Below are positions 48,801-61,289 of a stretch of 64,000 nt of DNA, piece by piece (the stretch's first letter is position 1; every line of letters begins with the position of its first letter). Made by a program: the position numbers and the translations under genes. The notes under the pieces are model-generated. The model had not been told where the DNA came from. It did no database searches and saw only the letters and a list, made by a program, of their open reading frames with translations. This DNA comes from Kalmusia sp. IMI 367209 (taxonomy: Eukaryota > Ascomycota > Dothideomycetes > Pleosporales > Didymosphaeriaceae), in NCBI GenBank assembly GCA_027946365.1, contig JAPEUQ010000004.1:1860001-1924000 (forward strand), written 5' to 3'.

Positions 48801-51098
48801 CATCTCGTTCTGCTCGTGATTCTTCTCGAAGAATTCATCGACGTCGCGAGGAGTATCTGGTTCGCCGAGAATTTCCTTGGGTCGTTCTAGACTAACGCCT
48901 TGTGGCCGTTTTCGTGTTCGTGCAGCTTTAGTGCTCGGTGTAGAATCGAATGACTGTATTGAAAGGTTTGAAGGGTGTTGCTCAACCTTCCGCCCCGCCG
49001 AGGACATAGAAACACCGCTATGTGCCGACCGTAGCTGCCGCGGAGATCCAGTCAAGAGAGTCTCTTCTCGGTAACTAGCCTCGCTCTGAATGGGGCTGAG
49101 ACCTCGAGTAGGAGTCGCATCAGCAATCTCATATTGAGAACTTTGCGGTGCTGATCTCTCGATCGCGCGGGCCTTAGCCGCCGCTGCGGCCTCCATGGCA
49201 GCCGTTGAGGTCTCTTTAGACCGAGAGAAATAGCTTCGGTCACTTTTGGGTGTACCTGCACTCAAGTTACCCTGAGAGTGGTTGCTATGGGCTGTTCTGA
49301 GACCCTGTTGCATTGTGATAGGCGTGCGAGTGGGAGTGCGTGGAGACGGCGAACCAAATCCTCGAGCTACTTCTCGAATAGGGGTCTCTGACCCAGTATG
49401 TCTTGAAGAACTTGATTCCGGACGCTCATGCGTTTCTGTCTCTGCTGATAATATAGAGTCACGGGTCAGTTCCGAGCCTTGCAATTCGCTCCGTAAGATT
49501 GGCAATGGAGGCACGGAAGGCTCCTGGTATTCCTCAAAACGATCTTCCTCTACGCTTTCAGAAATACTCGCGGTCCTGCTTCGGCTTTTTGAGTGTCGTT
49601 TTCTCCTCTCTTTGCGTTCTTCCTTCTCCTCGCGTGCATTGTGGCCTTTCAAAGCCGCAGCAGTCAAACCGGCTCCAGCAAGTCCAGCCAAAGCAGCGTC
49701 GCGAGTAGAATGGCGACCGCTATCCTTGCTTTTCTTATGTCGGACCTTCTCTTCAACCGACTCAGCATAGCTGCGGTCGGATACGGAGCCGCGACTTGAT
49801 CGTCTCTCTTTACGGCTCGAGCCTCCAGAGAGAATTGTTCCAGGGTCATTCTCGTCTCGATTGAGAACAACCTTTGGCTTACTACCGTGCATGTGTGGAG
49901 CACTTGAGGACTTGGATACTCGTCGCCGAGAGCTGTCGCGAGACTTTGTGGACTCTACCGTCTCATGAGTGCTATCACGGGACATGTGCTCAAACTTATG
50001 ACGGTTCTGCTGTGTGCGCTGTTCCTCTTTCAAAGCGGTCAGCTCAGGAAGGATAAGACGCTTGATAGCATCTTCAACAGTCGCTAACAGCTTGGGGTTG
50101 TTGATAGAAGAGGTTCCAGATACTCCTGAGCGCATGGAGTGGGTATCACCTGAACGGCGATGAACATTGGAAGATAAGAGGCTGGACTCAGTCCCACTGA
50201 TGCCACTCATCTCCTCTTCTCGTGAAGCCTTGCTCGTCCTACGATGTGATTTGCGACTCGAAGTGAGCTCCTCCCTACTTGATTTTTTCTCCCTAGTCTT
50301 GATGGGGACACTTTCTATAGGCTTCTGCTGTAACTTCTCCATAACGCGCGCCGTTATTCGTTCTTTACTTAAGCTCCTACTCCGTTGTCGCGTGGGAGCC
50401 TTCAACGTATCTGAAACTTCCTTTGATTCTAAAACGTCCTCGCGCTCCAAGCTGCGGCTTCGCCGACGCCCTGGAGGTTTGATAATTGGCTCACCTTCTA
50501 GCATGCTGTCCGGTGGCATGGAAGAAATGTCTGATGTCATTGGAAGGATACGCCCGCCGTTGCTGGAAATATCACTGGCGTTCTGGAGGACCTCGATCTC
50601 GACCGGTGGGAGTGACGAGACGTTGGAGCCCTCTGAGTAGGAGAGTTCGGTGTTCGTGCTGTGTATCACTTCGTCACGCGGTTTGCTACCAAGCGATATA
50701 CGTCGAGTGTACGCAGGCTTTCGAGTATTGCGGCTAGTCTGGGTGATCTGCAAGTGATCGTTGGCAGTCGACGATTTATTCTTGCGAGAAGACGGGGTGA
50801 CTCGCACACGAACGCTGGGGCGCGAATGGACCTTGCCTTCGGTCTTGCCGCCTTCAAAATATTCTATTAGTAGCGAGGTTTGCGACGGGTACTTCTTATG
50901 CACTCCGCCTTCGCGCTTGACGGTATTAATAGTAACGAGGGTGCCGTCCTCGGGGATGGAATAAGAGGTTTTGTCGGTGCGCGAGGAGACGTTGGTGTCG
51001 ACGTCGTCGCGGAGACTAGTGTCGTTGTCCACGGAGCTAAGAGTCGAGGGTTCAGTGGGTGCCGGGAGAGGTGGTCGTCGGGTGTCCAAGCCCATCAT
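45860..51098 (-). CDS. Large, mostly disordered fungal protein with a conserved helical core
   Basis: Exon 1 is 51098-46158 and exon 2 is 46108-45860, with a 49-base intron; the total is 5190 bases (1729 residues). The start MMGLDTRRPPLPAPTE was chosen because an in-frame TAG lies just before it. Most of the protein is Ser, Arg, Glu and Pro rich, with RS/RRRSRS patches. A conserved helical segment from about residue 1118 contains LDRIESKDIVALMDHLTVRD, LVTLVRSAAEMRNTFEELKQ and KKKNVFKRALKGLGSKGDKD. Two short Ala/Gly stretches, ALAGLAGAGLTAAALKG (near 480) and AAVGAATGAAVIAARR (near 986), look like glycine zippers. The text suggests a pezizomycotine-specific scaffold at the cortex or septum, but no such function is shown. 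It may be heavily phosphorylated. The frame is intact across nearly 5 kb. Confidence 0.85.
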
Positions 51099-52900
51099 GA
51101 GTCCGAACGGGTCCTAGAAAACGGAGTCGTAGACGGGCGACATGAGGGCGACTGATGGTAGCGATACACCAGATGAGATGGAGGCGGAGGATCCACGCGG
51201 AACGGCGGCGTCACTGTTTCTCGTCTGCGCAACCGAGCAATGTGATGCTGCAACACGGTTGGCCAGCACCCTGCCGGGTACGCACACGGAGCGATAACGA
51301 ATGTGAAGTGAGCGGTCAGCACATGGCCGGCCGAGGTGGGAGAGTGCCGGAGCCTGTTGGGAGGTCGGCGCGGGTGAGGGAGGGTGATGTGGTCGAAGGG
51401 CACCGAACAGTCGAGCTGGCGAAGTCAGATACGAGCCGAGCCGCGGGAGGAAGCAGGAGCTGCGAATGCGGCGGGGAGGCAGTAGCGATGAGCGACAGAC
51501 GTACCGGGGCCAAGAGACAGGCACGATGCGAGCCGCGCGCAGCTGGAGGCAGGCTGCAGAGAGACTTGCGCCGGGCGGTGGTGAGGAGTAGTTGGAGAGC
51601 TGGGCCAGGTGGGCTGGTTGTGGAGAGGCAGCCAGGTCAAGGTCGAAAAGCAACCCTGTTACCTCGAACTACTATGTAGGAATAGCGCCGGCAGCCAATT
51701 GTCGGTCCTCGACCATCAGCTAGACTACCAGAGAGCCAAACCGCACGGAGCCACAGTGGCAGAGCGCATCTACGTGTCGATGGATTTATGAGGGCGTCTG
51801 CGGCCACGTTCCCACTGCATTCCAGCCCCCTTCCCACGACGCTGTGCTACCCAGCCAGCCTTTGCACGGCTTCCACCTCGTGGCCGCGTCCTCGTCATGC
51901 AGCTCCTGCATACAATCTACATTCCACAGCTACAGCGACTAAAACTAGAGTCCCGCTCACTGAGCGCCAGCGTCGCGCCGGCTGCCGCCCTCGCGCAAAA
52001 AGTGGGTGGCTGGTGATGCATCATCCGTGGCTCACACCTCTCCCAGCAACCCATTCGCCAGGTCGCAACGCTCCTCCCATCGTGTCCCATCACTCAACAC
52101 TCAATTGTCTCCCACTGATTCCTCTAACTTCTCACCGCCATTATGTGCCCCATCTCCGCCCAACGTCATTTGTCTAGTCTTAGCCTCCGGCACCGTGCCC
52201 GCCTCATCGCTCCGGAAACGCGCACGGCCCGCCCGCACGTCGTTTCCGCCCTCGGCCTGTTGATTGGCTGTCAGTTTTCAAGACTTGCCAGCGCATCATC
52301 CACTCGATCCCCTTCCCTCGTCCCTGAGCGTTCGCAGCAGCCTTAGGAAGCGCAGCCCGCCGTGACTCGCATAGCTACATTGTCGAATGACTCTGCTTAT
52401 GTTGGCTTTCTGACAGACTTCCGCGAAGGGTAGGACTATGGGGCTGGCAGGGACGTTGCGATGAAGTGGCAGTTGGGGTGAAGACGCAAGTGCATTGAAG
52501 ACACTTCACTGGTTACCGTCTAGAGGGCCAGATGCTCCTTCACCGGTTCTGTGCAACCGTGACAAGCCAGGGTGATGGTCTGAGGTTGGTCTGGAATTGC
52601 CATTGCGAAATCGCCAAAACCGGTCCATCACTCGAAATCTTCAACGGAATCATCCTACGTTATTCCTCCGCACGCCGATTATTCTCGCAGGTGTAGACGT
52701 CGTGGATCAGAAACGCTTAGGCTTCGTAGGGCGCCTGCTCTGTTGTTTTGGTTGATTTCCATATACTCTCCTACCCTCAACCTTCTTGTCCCTTGAGAGA
52801 CTTGCTCCAAGTGTGACGTGAACACGCAGTAGCATGATTAACCCAAGCAACTGCAATCTTGACCAAATCAAGCTAGAAATAGCGAGTGTGTCCTCTCAAA
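51099..52900. other. Upstream region of the disordered-protein gene, up to the transposon
   Basis: GC-rich 5' leader and promoter of the large gene (51.1-52.4 kb), then unremarkable DNA up to the transposon target site. Overlapping Pro/Arg/Ser-rich frames on both strands are taken as noise. Confidence 0.45.
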
Positions 52901-52909
52901 CAATTCAAG
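52901..52909. repeat. Target-site duplication, left copy
   Basis: CAATTCAAG immediately outside the left inverted repeat, identical to 56533-56541. Nine bases is the size typical of Mutator-like (MULE) insertions. Confidence 0.85.
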
Positions 52910-53030
52910 GAGCATACAGCTCAGCCGACTGGTCAAAAAGCCAAGCCTACTAGTGGGGTCCAAGCTTCCTCGTGCCAAGCAGTAGGCTTGGCTTTCAAAT
53001 TAACTAACTAGTTGGCTGAGCTTTACTAAT
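52910..53030 (+). repeat. Left terminal inverted repeat (hairpin-forming)
   Basis: 121 bases matching the right end in inverse orientation with about 8 mismatches. It contains nested inverted repeats: 52938-52951 pairs perfectly with 52981-52994 (AAGCCAAGCCTACT and its complement), and 52918-52933 pairs 14 of 16 with 53007-53022. Confidence 0.9.
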
Positions 53031-56000
53031 TATGAGTCTTATGTAAAATATAAAAAAATAAGAGGATATAAATATATTCTTAGTATATTTATATCCTATT
53101 TATCTCCTAATTATAAACGTCTCCATCTCTTAAGTAAATCTAGCTCTTTTTCCTTAATAGCTTACTACTCTGCCTTTAGCTTAGTTTTAATAGTTTTAAT
53201 TTAATCTACTATCTTTACTAATCTATTTCTTGCTGAGAAAATTACCTAATAGTTCTAATAGAATATATTAGTAATATATTTTAAATAGATTATAGAATAT
53301 TTATAAGATATATCTAGTAGATAACCTTTATAAGCTAGATCTTAAAGTTAAACTTCCTCATAAGTTTTACCATAAGCCCCTACACGCTAAATAATACCAC
53401 TTAAGAATACTTTAATAAGAAAAGAGTTAGGGTTAATAAAATTCTTAGGCTATTCCTTAATAGCTAAAGTATAACGTTATTCTAGAATATATTAGGAATA
53501 CGTTTAGATCCTATTTAGAATATTATAAAGTATTACCTACTTTTATAAATATATAACTACTAAAATTAAGCTATTAGAGATATATTTCTTTATCTATAAG
53601 ATACTCTAAAGCTCTAGTAAGTATTATACTAATCTATATTATATCTATTAAGCCTTTACTACTAGAATACCTTAGGAATATACTTAGAATGAGTTAGAAA
53701 TATTTTAAGAACTTACTTTAAGATTATAGCTAGTATCCTTTACTTTTACTAATTATATTTAACTTATTTATACTTTACTTAACAGCATTCGTATAATGCC
53801 GTAATATAGTAAAGATAATAGGATTAATTAATAAATAAGCCTTATTAAGTCTATCTATAATAAGTAGATGGCGCTTATACCTAGTCTATTTTTTAATAGG
53901 AGCTTCTTCATACTTTATAACGTGTTAGTAAGATATTGCAAATATGTTCTAAATATAATAAATATTAATTAAAAGATTATAAAGCTAATTATACTTAGTA
54001 GTAGTTTAATAGATTAATAAAGATTTTATATATAACTATAACTTATAGTTTATAGATACTAGAGTAGTTATACTTCTAAAGAAGTATATAAGATAAAATA
54101 TTACTATTTTTTATATATACTATACTAGTGGTCTAGCTTATGGATCAATAGAATAGAGATATTATCTAAATTCTAGGAATATACTTAGAATATATTTTAA
54201 ATATATTATAGTAGCTTACCTAGAAATTAGTTACTATATATATTAAAGATAATTAATATAAACGAATAATCTTCACTAAAGGTAATATAGAACTAGGATA
54301 GCTTCTTATCTAATATATTTTTAATATATTTAAAAAGCCTTTAGAATGCCTTAAAATAGCTTTTTAGTCCTATTTCTTAATATATACTCTCGTAAGGGTG
54401 ATAACTATTTAAGTTAATAATCTATTTTAAATATATTTTAGACGTGTTTACTTTTACTATATTCCTTAGGAATTTTTAATTATTATTTCGTTTAGATTTC
54501 GCTGTTTAATTCATTTAAAGAGATATTAACTTTAAAATTCTCTTATATTAATAGAATCTAAGCTTATCCTTTAGTAAAGTATATAATCTAAATTCTAGAG
54601 ATATTATTATATATACCTTAAATATATTACTATATAATTATATTAGTAATACCTTTATAACGTTTAGAATATATTTATATATATTTACTACTGTTCTATA
54701 TCTTTGCTTATATTTAAATACTACATCTATAAAATCTTATCCTTAAGACTAATAAATAATTTATTATTTATATATAATTATTAATATTTAATTAAGGTTA
54801 TTAAATAAAATATAGAAATCTTATAATATTTAAATATTATTCTGTTAATAGTATTACTGAAGTAAGGGCTAAAGAAATATACCTAAGGAAGGTTATTAAT
54901 ATATTATAAATGGCTTTTAAATATATTCTAAACCTATTATTAACCCTAGGTCTCTTATAGATTTTATAAGCTCTATAATCTTATAGATAATAGATCCTAG
55001 TGCTTATTTAGTAGTGGTGGTAGGTATATATACTCTCTAATTAATATTAAAAGGATATATAATATAGTAAGAAGGTCCTTAGATATAAATAAATAGAAAC
55101 TATATTATAGATTTTTATAAGAAGTTTTCTAGGGCCTTATAGATAATTAATATCTATTAAATAGTTTAGAATATATTTAAAACTTACTTTAAATAGTTTA
55201 CTATAATTTTTTCTTTAATAGCTTCATTGTTCTATTATATAATAGCTAGTTAAAAGAAGTAGTACTTTCCTTTATAGAGGATAGTAGTTCTTCTAGATAA
55301 GATATATTATATTTTATAATAGAGAATAATAATTTTAGTAAATAAGGGTTCTTTACTATATTATATAATTCTTATAGTATAAGAAATACTAGGTTAGTTA
55401 TTAATATCCTAAGATGTTAGGAACGTATTTATATTATATTTATAATATAATTTTAAGGTAGTTATTTATATTATACCTTACTTTTCATAAATATAGTATA
55501 TATATAGGTTATTAATCTATATAGATAATTCCTTGCTAGAATCATCTTTAAAGACTTATAAATAGACTATTTATAGTAAGTATATTTATAATATACTCTA
55601 AACGTGTTATAAATATATTTATATCTTAGTAGATTAAGTTAGGATCTGAGTAGTTAATAACCTATTAAAGCTCTTAGATTAATCTCTAGATAGAATCTTC
55701 TACTTTAGTATATATTAAACGTTTATAAGGTATTATAAATATATTTATAATATAATATATTTATATAACGTAACTTCCATTTCATTCCTTAGGCTATTTA
55801 AGAAAGGTGAGGTTACTATAGTTACTTAATAGATTTGGCTCTAGCTATATTACACCTATTAAAGCGCAATCATATTAGTATATATATAGAATATCTTATA
55901 AATATCTTAATAATATATTTTTATATAGTAGATACTACTTTTATATAGGATTATATTAAGAATATGTTAGGAACTACTTACTAATATCTATTTAAGATCG

Positions 56001-56411
56001 AGGATATTAGTTATATTTATATAATATATATAGCCATCCTTATATATTTATAGATATTCTAGTATATATAAAGTAAATTTAAGCTCTATAGTAATAAGGG
56101 GCTAAACTATACTATAGTAAGTATAATAGACACTATAGGTTCCTCCTAAAAGAATGTTAACGTATTATAAATATATTTAGAATATTATAGTTTTAATCTA
56201 TCTCTTTCTTTAATATAGTAGTATTTAACTCTTTAATCTTTAAGTTAACTTGCTGTAAAATACTATTCTTAATATTAAGTAGCTTAGAGATATCTATTTG
56301 GTAAGGAATAGCCTTAGAATATATTTAGAATATATTACTATAGGTTGCGATATATAAAGAATTATAAAATATAGGGGGTAAAAGAATACTATTATAAAGT
56401 GAAAATTTTTT

Positions 56412-56532
56412 ATTAGTAAAGCTTAGCTAACTAGTTAGTTAATTTAAAAGCTAAGCCTACTGCTTGGCATGAGGAAGCTCGGACCCCACTAGTAGGCTTG
56501 GCTTTTTGACCAGTCGGCTGAGCTGTATCCTG
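56412..56532 (-). repeat. Right terminal inverted repeat (hairpin-forming)
   Basis: Inverse copy of the left repeat. Apart from two differences at the tip, all mismatches are transitions; three in its inner part are TG to TA, the RIP signature. The outer 80 bases are nearly unmutated. Confidence 0.9.
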
Positions 56533-56541
56533 CAATTCAAG
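56533..56541. repeat. Target-site duplication, right copy
   Basis: CAATTCAAG directly after the right inverted repeat. Confidence 0.85.
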
Positions 56542-57153
56542 CTCGATCACCGTCTCACGTGACCTGCATGGACGGTCGGCAGGTGTGGAGCTTACTTATG
56601 CGCTAACCTCCTTTCGACTGGCGACTTGGCACATCATTCATCGGAACGTGGGCCGACATCATCACATGCATTGGCGACATCGAAAGTGTACCTACCCCGA
56701 ATGAAGTTATGTAACGAAGTACAAGTTTTTACATCATTTGTCTCTTGATTCTTCAACTAATTCAGGTTTTGAAGTAAGGGCACAGGAAATCATACAACCT
56801 ATGACGACCTAAGAACTCATGATCCGTGCACTCAATTCCCACCTACTGCAACTTCAACCCAACAGTATTCTTCGCTGAAACACACATCCATACTTTTCAT
56901 GCTATGCTGAAACACTACTTGGTGCATTCTACATATGTACTTCTGACAAAGTGTTACCATTCCTGGTGAAAGGTGCGAATCTGTGGGGCAGATTACCAAT
57001 CATCTTTTGCATCAACCCTCAGGCCTCCGATCACAGCACGCCCTCAAACTCGTATATAACCCGAAGTTGACAACATTAAAGTACAATAAATCCTCGCGTG
57101 TTTCTCCTGGGCCTCTTCCCAGCACTAGCACCAGCACTAGCATTCAAGAAGTA
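56542..57153. other. Intergenic, upstream of the SDR gene
   Basis: Normal-composition DNA between transposon and SDR gene. A short AGCACTAGCACCAGCACTAGC repeat lies in the presumed leader near 57121. Confidence 0.45.
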
Positions 57154-58382
57154 ATGGCTCCCAAGATCTTCCTGTACGTACCTACCAAACACGCCAACCC
57201 CACACATATAGTATATTCACGCAGCCCAGCACTGGCGGAACAGGGTACATCGGTGGCTCTGTCCTGCACACACTCATAACGGCCCATCCAGAGTACGACA
57301 TCACCGTTCTCCTGCGCAAGACCCCTGATGCTTTCACAGGGACCTATCCCAATGTCAAAATTGTGCAAGGAGACTACGACAGCGCAGACATTCTCTCCGA
57401 GGAAGCATCCAAAGCCGATGTCGTCGTCCGTACGTCTCTCCCTATACCTTAGAATCCACCTCCCTATGCCAGAAATCCGGAGATGCATCTTAAACAACAT
57501 TACCCCGAGATACACAATACAAACGACGACAGTTTTCAACTCTATGGATCGAGGGTATACACTTACAGTGTCTGTATAGATAACGGCGACTCGGACCACG
57601 AGCCCTCCCTCAACGCCCTCATTAAAGGCCTCCTAACCCGCCCAACCCCCGGCTACCTCCTCCACCTCTCGGGCACAGGCATCGTCTCGGACTGGTCGTC
57701 CCCCACGCACCTAGGCACGTTGAACCCCAAAATCTGGTCCGACATCTCCGACATTCCCTCCATCTCCTCGCTCCCAGACCACGCGTTGCACCGCAACACG
57801 GAGAAGATCCTCTTCTCCACCGCCGCCCAGCACGCCGACAGCATCAACATCGCAATCATGTGCCCGCCAGACATCTACGGCAAGGGCAAGGGCCTCGGCA
57901 AGACGGCCAGCGTCTTCGCCCCGCTCTTCATCAACGACGTCAAAGCGACGGGTCTGAACCGCCCATTCTACTACAACGAGGGCACCAACACGCGCAGCTG
58001 GGTCCACATCGACGACCTCATGACCCTGTATCTGAAGGTCGTCGAGGCGGCTGTAGCGAACGACTCGAGCTTCGACTGGAACGCCCAGGGTTACTACTTT
58101 GCGGGTACGCAGGAGCACTCGCACATCAGCGTCGTGAAAGCCATTGGTGCGATACTGAAGAAACGGGGTGTCATTGAAGATGATGAGCCTGTGCAGGTCT
58201 CGCTAGATCAGATTGACCAGACTGCGAAGCATCCGAGATTTCCGATGCTGGGGAGGTACTTGTACGCGTCGAATTCGCGGACGAGGGCACAGCGCGCGGA
58301 GAAGCTGTTTGGGTACCAAGGGAAGGCACCTGGGCTCTTGGAGAGTTTGGAGGAGGATGTGTTAGCAGCCTTGAGGATATGA
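57154..58382 (+). CDS. NAD(P)-dependent epimerase/dehydratase-like SDR
   Basis: Exons are 57154-57173, 57230-57429 and 57580-58382, total 1023 bases (340 residues). Exon 1 has only 20 bases. Joined, the start reads MAPKIFLTGGTGYIGGSVL, the Rossmann dinucleotide loop TGGTGYIG at residues 8-15. Then follow KIVQGDYDSADILSEEA and DVVVHNGDSDHEPSLNAL after intron 2, then YLLHLSGTGIVSDW and the late motif TRSWVHIDDLMTLYLKVVEA, usual in fungal extended or atypical SDRs. The expected YxxxK pair is not obvious: NIAIMCPPDIYGKGKGLGKT holds a Tyr-containing segment, but the spacing differs, so catalysis as a classical epimerase is uncertain. Substrate unknown. The frame is intact. Confidence 0.85.
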
Positions 58383-58723
58383 GTGGACGGCATTGCCATG
58401 ACGGATTCGAGATCGTCCGCGTGTTTTCATCTTCGAACAACATAGGTATGTGCGGTCCTAGACCCAAGATGCGTGACGATCACTTTGAATAGTAAAGCAC
58501 ATGCAGGAACAATAGCCAACTATATGAATATTTTTTCATCTCATCATCTCCAAAAGAATGAACCTTAAATCGTAAGAATAGAGGCCACCACACACGCGTC
58601 CCAGACGTCACACCAACGCAATCCCAACCCCCGCGTTCAAAGCCCCCATTCTTAAATCCACCGTGTAAAATTAAAAGTTCTTCTCCCGGCTCTTCCCTTG
58701 CAAGTCTTATGACGCGAAAGATT
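58383..58723. other. Convergent 3' intergenic region
   Basis: Short 3' flanks of the SDR and MAP kinase genes. Nothing else seen. Confidence 0.5.
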
Positions 58724-60329
<1,606 letters not shown>

Positions 60330-61289
60330 GGTGGTGGGTCTAGCGGCTGCAAATGCTGCAAATGGGGTTGCAGCGCAGGCGGGGTCGAGGAAGCGGTCGA
60401 TGGGACGAGGGAGGAACGGTGAACAAAGGGGGAGAGGCTAAACGCTGTGTGAAAGGGCTGAAAGGCGGCCAGGCACAGTGGGCCAGCTGTCGAGATATAA
60501 GGCACGGATTGTCTAGGCGCGCGGCGAAGGTGACGACTGCAATTGACTGGCGCACCAGGCGGGACAATGACAGGGCAGGGCGGCTGTCGCAACCGGAAGC
60601 AGGCCCGGACAGGATTCGGCGCGAATAACAGAGGCAAGGCGGAATGCGACGGGCGGAACAAGCGATTGACTGTAGCGGGACTGTAGCGGGCAGCGTGGAG
60701 GACGGGGGAAGCAAAAAGGCGGTGGTGTTGCTGCCTTTCTCGCGCTTCTGAGGGATGGCGGGGTTGTCCGGCCCAGTCGCGTCCCTGTATGAGGAAGGCA
60801 CTAACCTACCAAAGAGCAATTCCAAGTCTAGCAGACCGCCCTCGTTCGGCGGGGCCCCCAAAATACAATACTGCCTTGCGTCTCCTGCGGCGCCTCCGGT
60901 TTGTCACCACCGCGGCACTCCCTCGTGCACGCCGACGCCCAGCGCTGTCGTCGCATATAGCGGCCAGCCTGATCCGCGAAATGGGAAAGGAGATGGTGGT
61001 GATCGTCTTTGTCGCGCGGTACCGCTGCGAAGACAGTATTCGACACTAGGAAAGTATCTACATCGAAAGAGCCCCCCCTGGGTACGCCATCCGTGTACCC
61101 GCCCGCACATGAATGCTTCCATCCTCTAGACAACCAGCTGCCCAACCCTCAGGCGCGACAACGCGCAGGTATCTCCCGTGAACGCCGAACCACCCAAAGC
61201 CCTTTGCTCGCTCAACCCAGAAAACCACGGATCCGGATCATTACCCAGTGCCTAAATGCCTAAACGCCGCCCAATGCTATAACTTTTGG
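60330..61289. other. Intergenic, MAP kinase promoter
   Basis: Upstream of the kinase and 3' of the protease-like gene. Two direct copies of ACTGTAGCGGG lie at 60669-60690. No gene is supported. Confidence 0.45.

Larger units (their letters stand above)
52910..56532. mobile_element. RIP-degraded DNA transposon with 121-base inverted repeats
   Basis: A 3623-base element bounded by near-identical terminal inverted repeats (TIRs) and a 9-base target duplication. The interior (about 53031-56411) is almost entirely A and T, dense in TA, TAG and CTA, poor in CG, and without any reading frame, as expected after RIP. TIR length and target-site size point to a Mutator-like element; hAT (8-base duplication) fits less well. 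No transposase can be read, so the superfamily is inferred only from the ends. The borders of the A/T-rich DNA coincide with the element, so RIP did not spread far into the flanks. It sits between the disordered-protein gene and the SDR gene. Confidence 0.85.

Noticed and set aside
51114..51653. 179-codon minus-strand frame upstream of the disordered-protein gene, ending SPVYDSVF
   Set aside because: It ends in a TAG just before the chosen start and translates to low-complexity Pro/Ser/Arg text; taken as leader sequence.
53031..56411. A/T-rich island as a centromere or replication origin
   Set aside because: It is only 3.4 kb and sharply bounded by inverted repeats and a target duplication, so a RIP-mutated transposon explains it.
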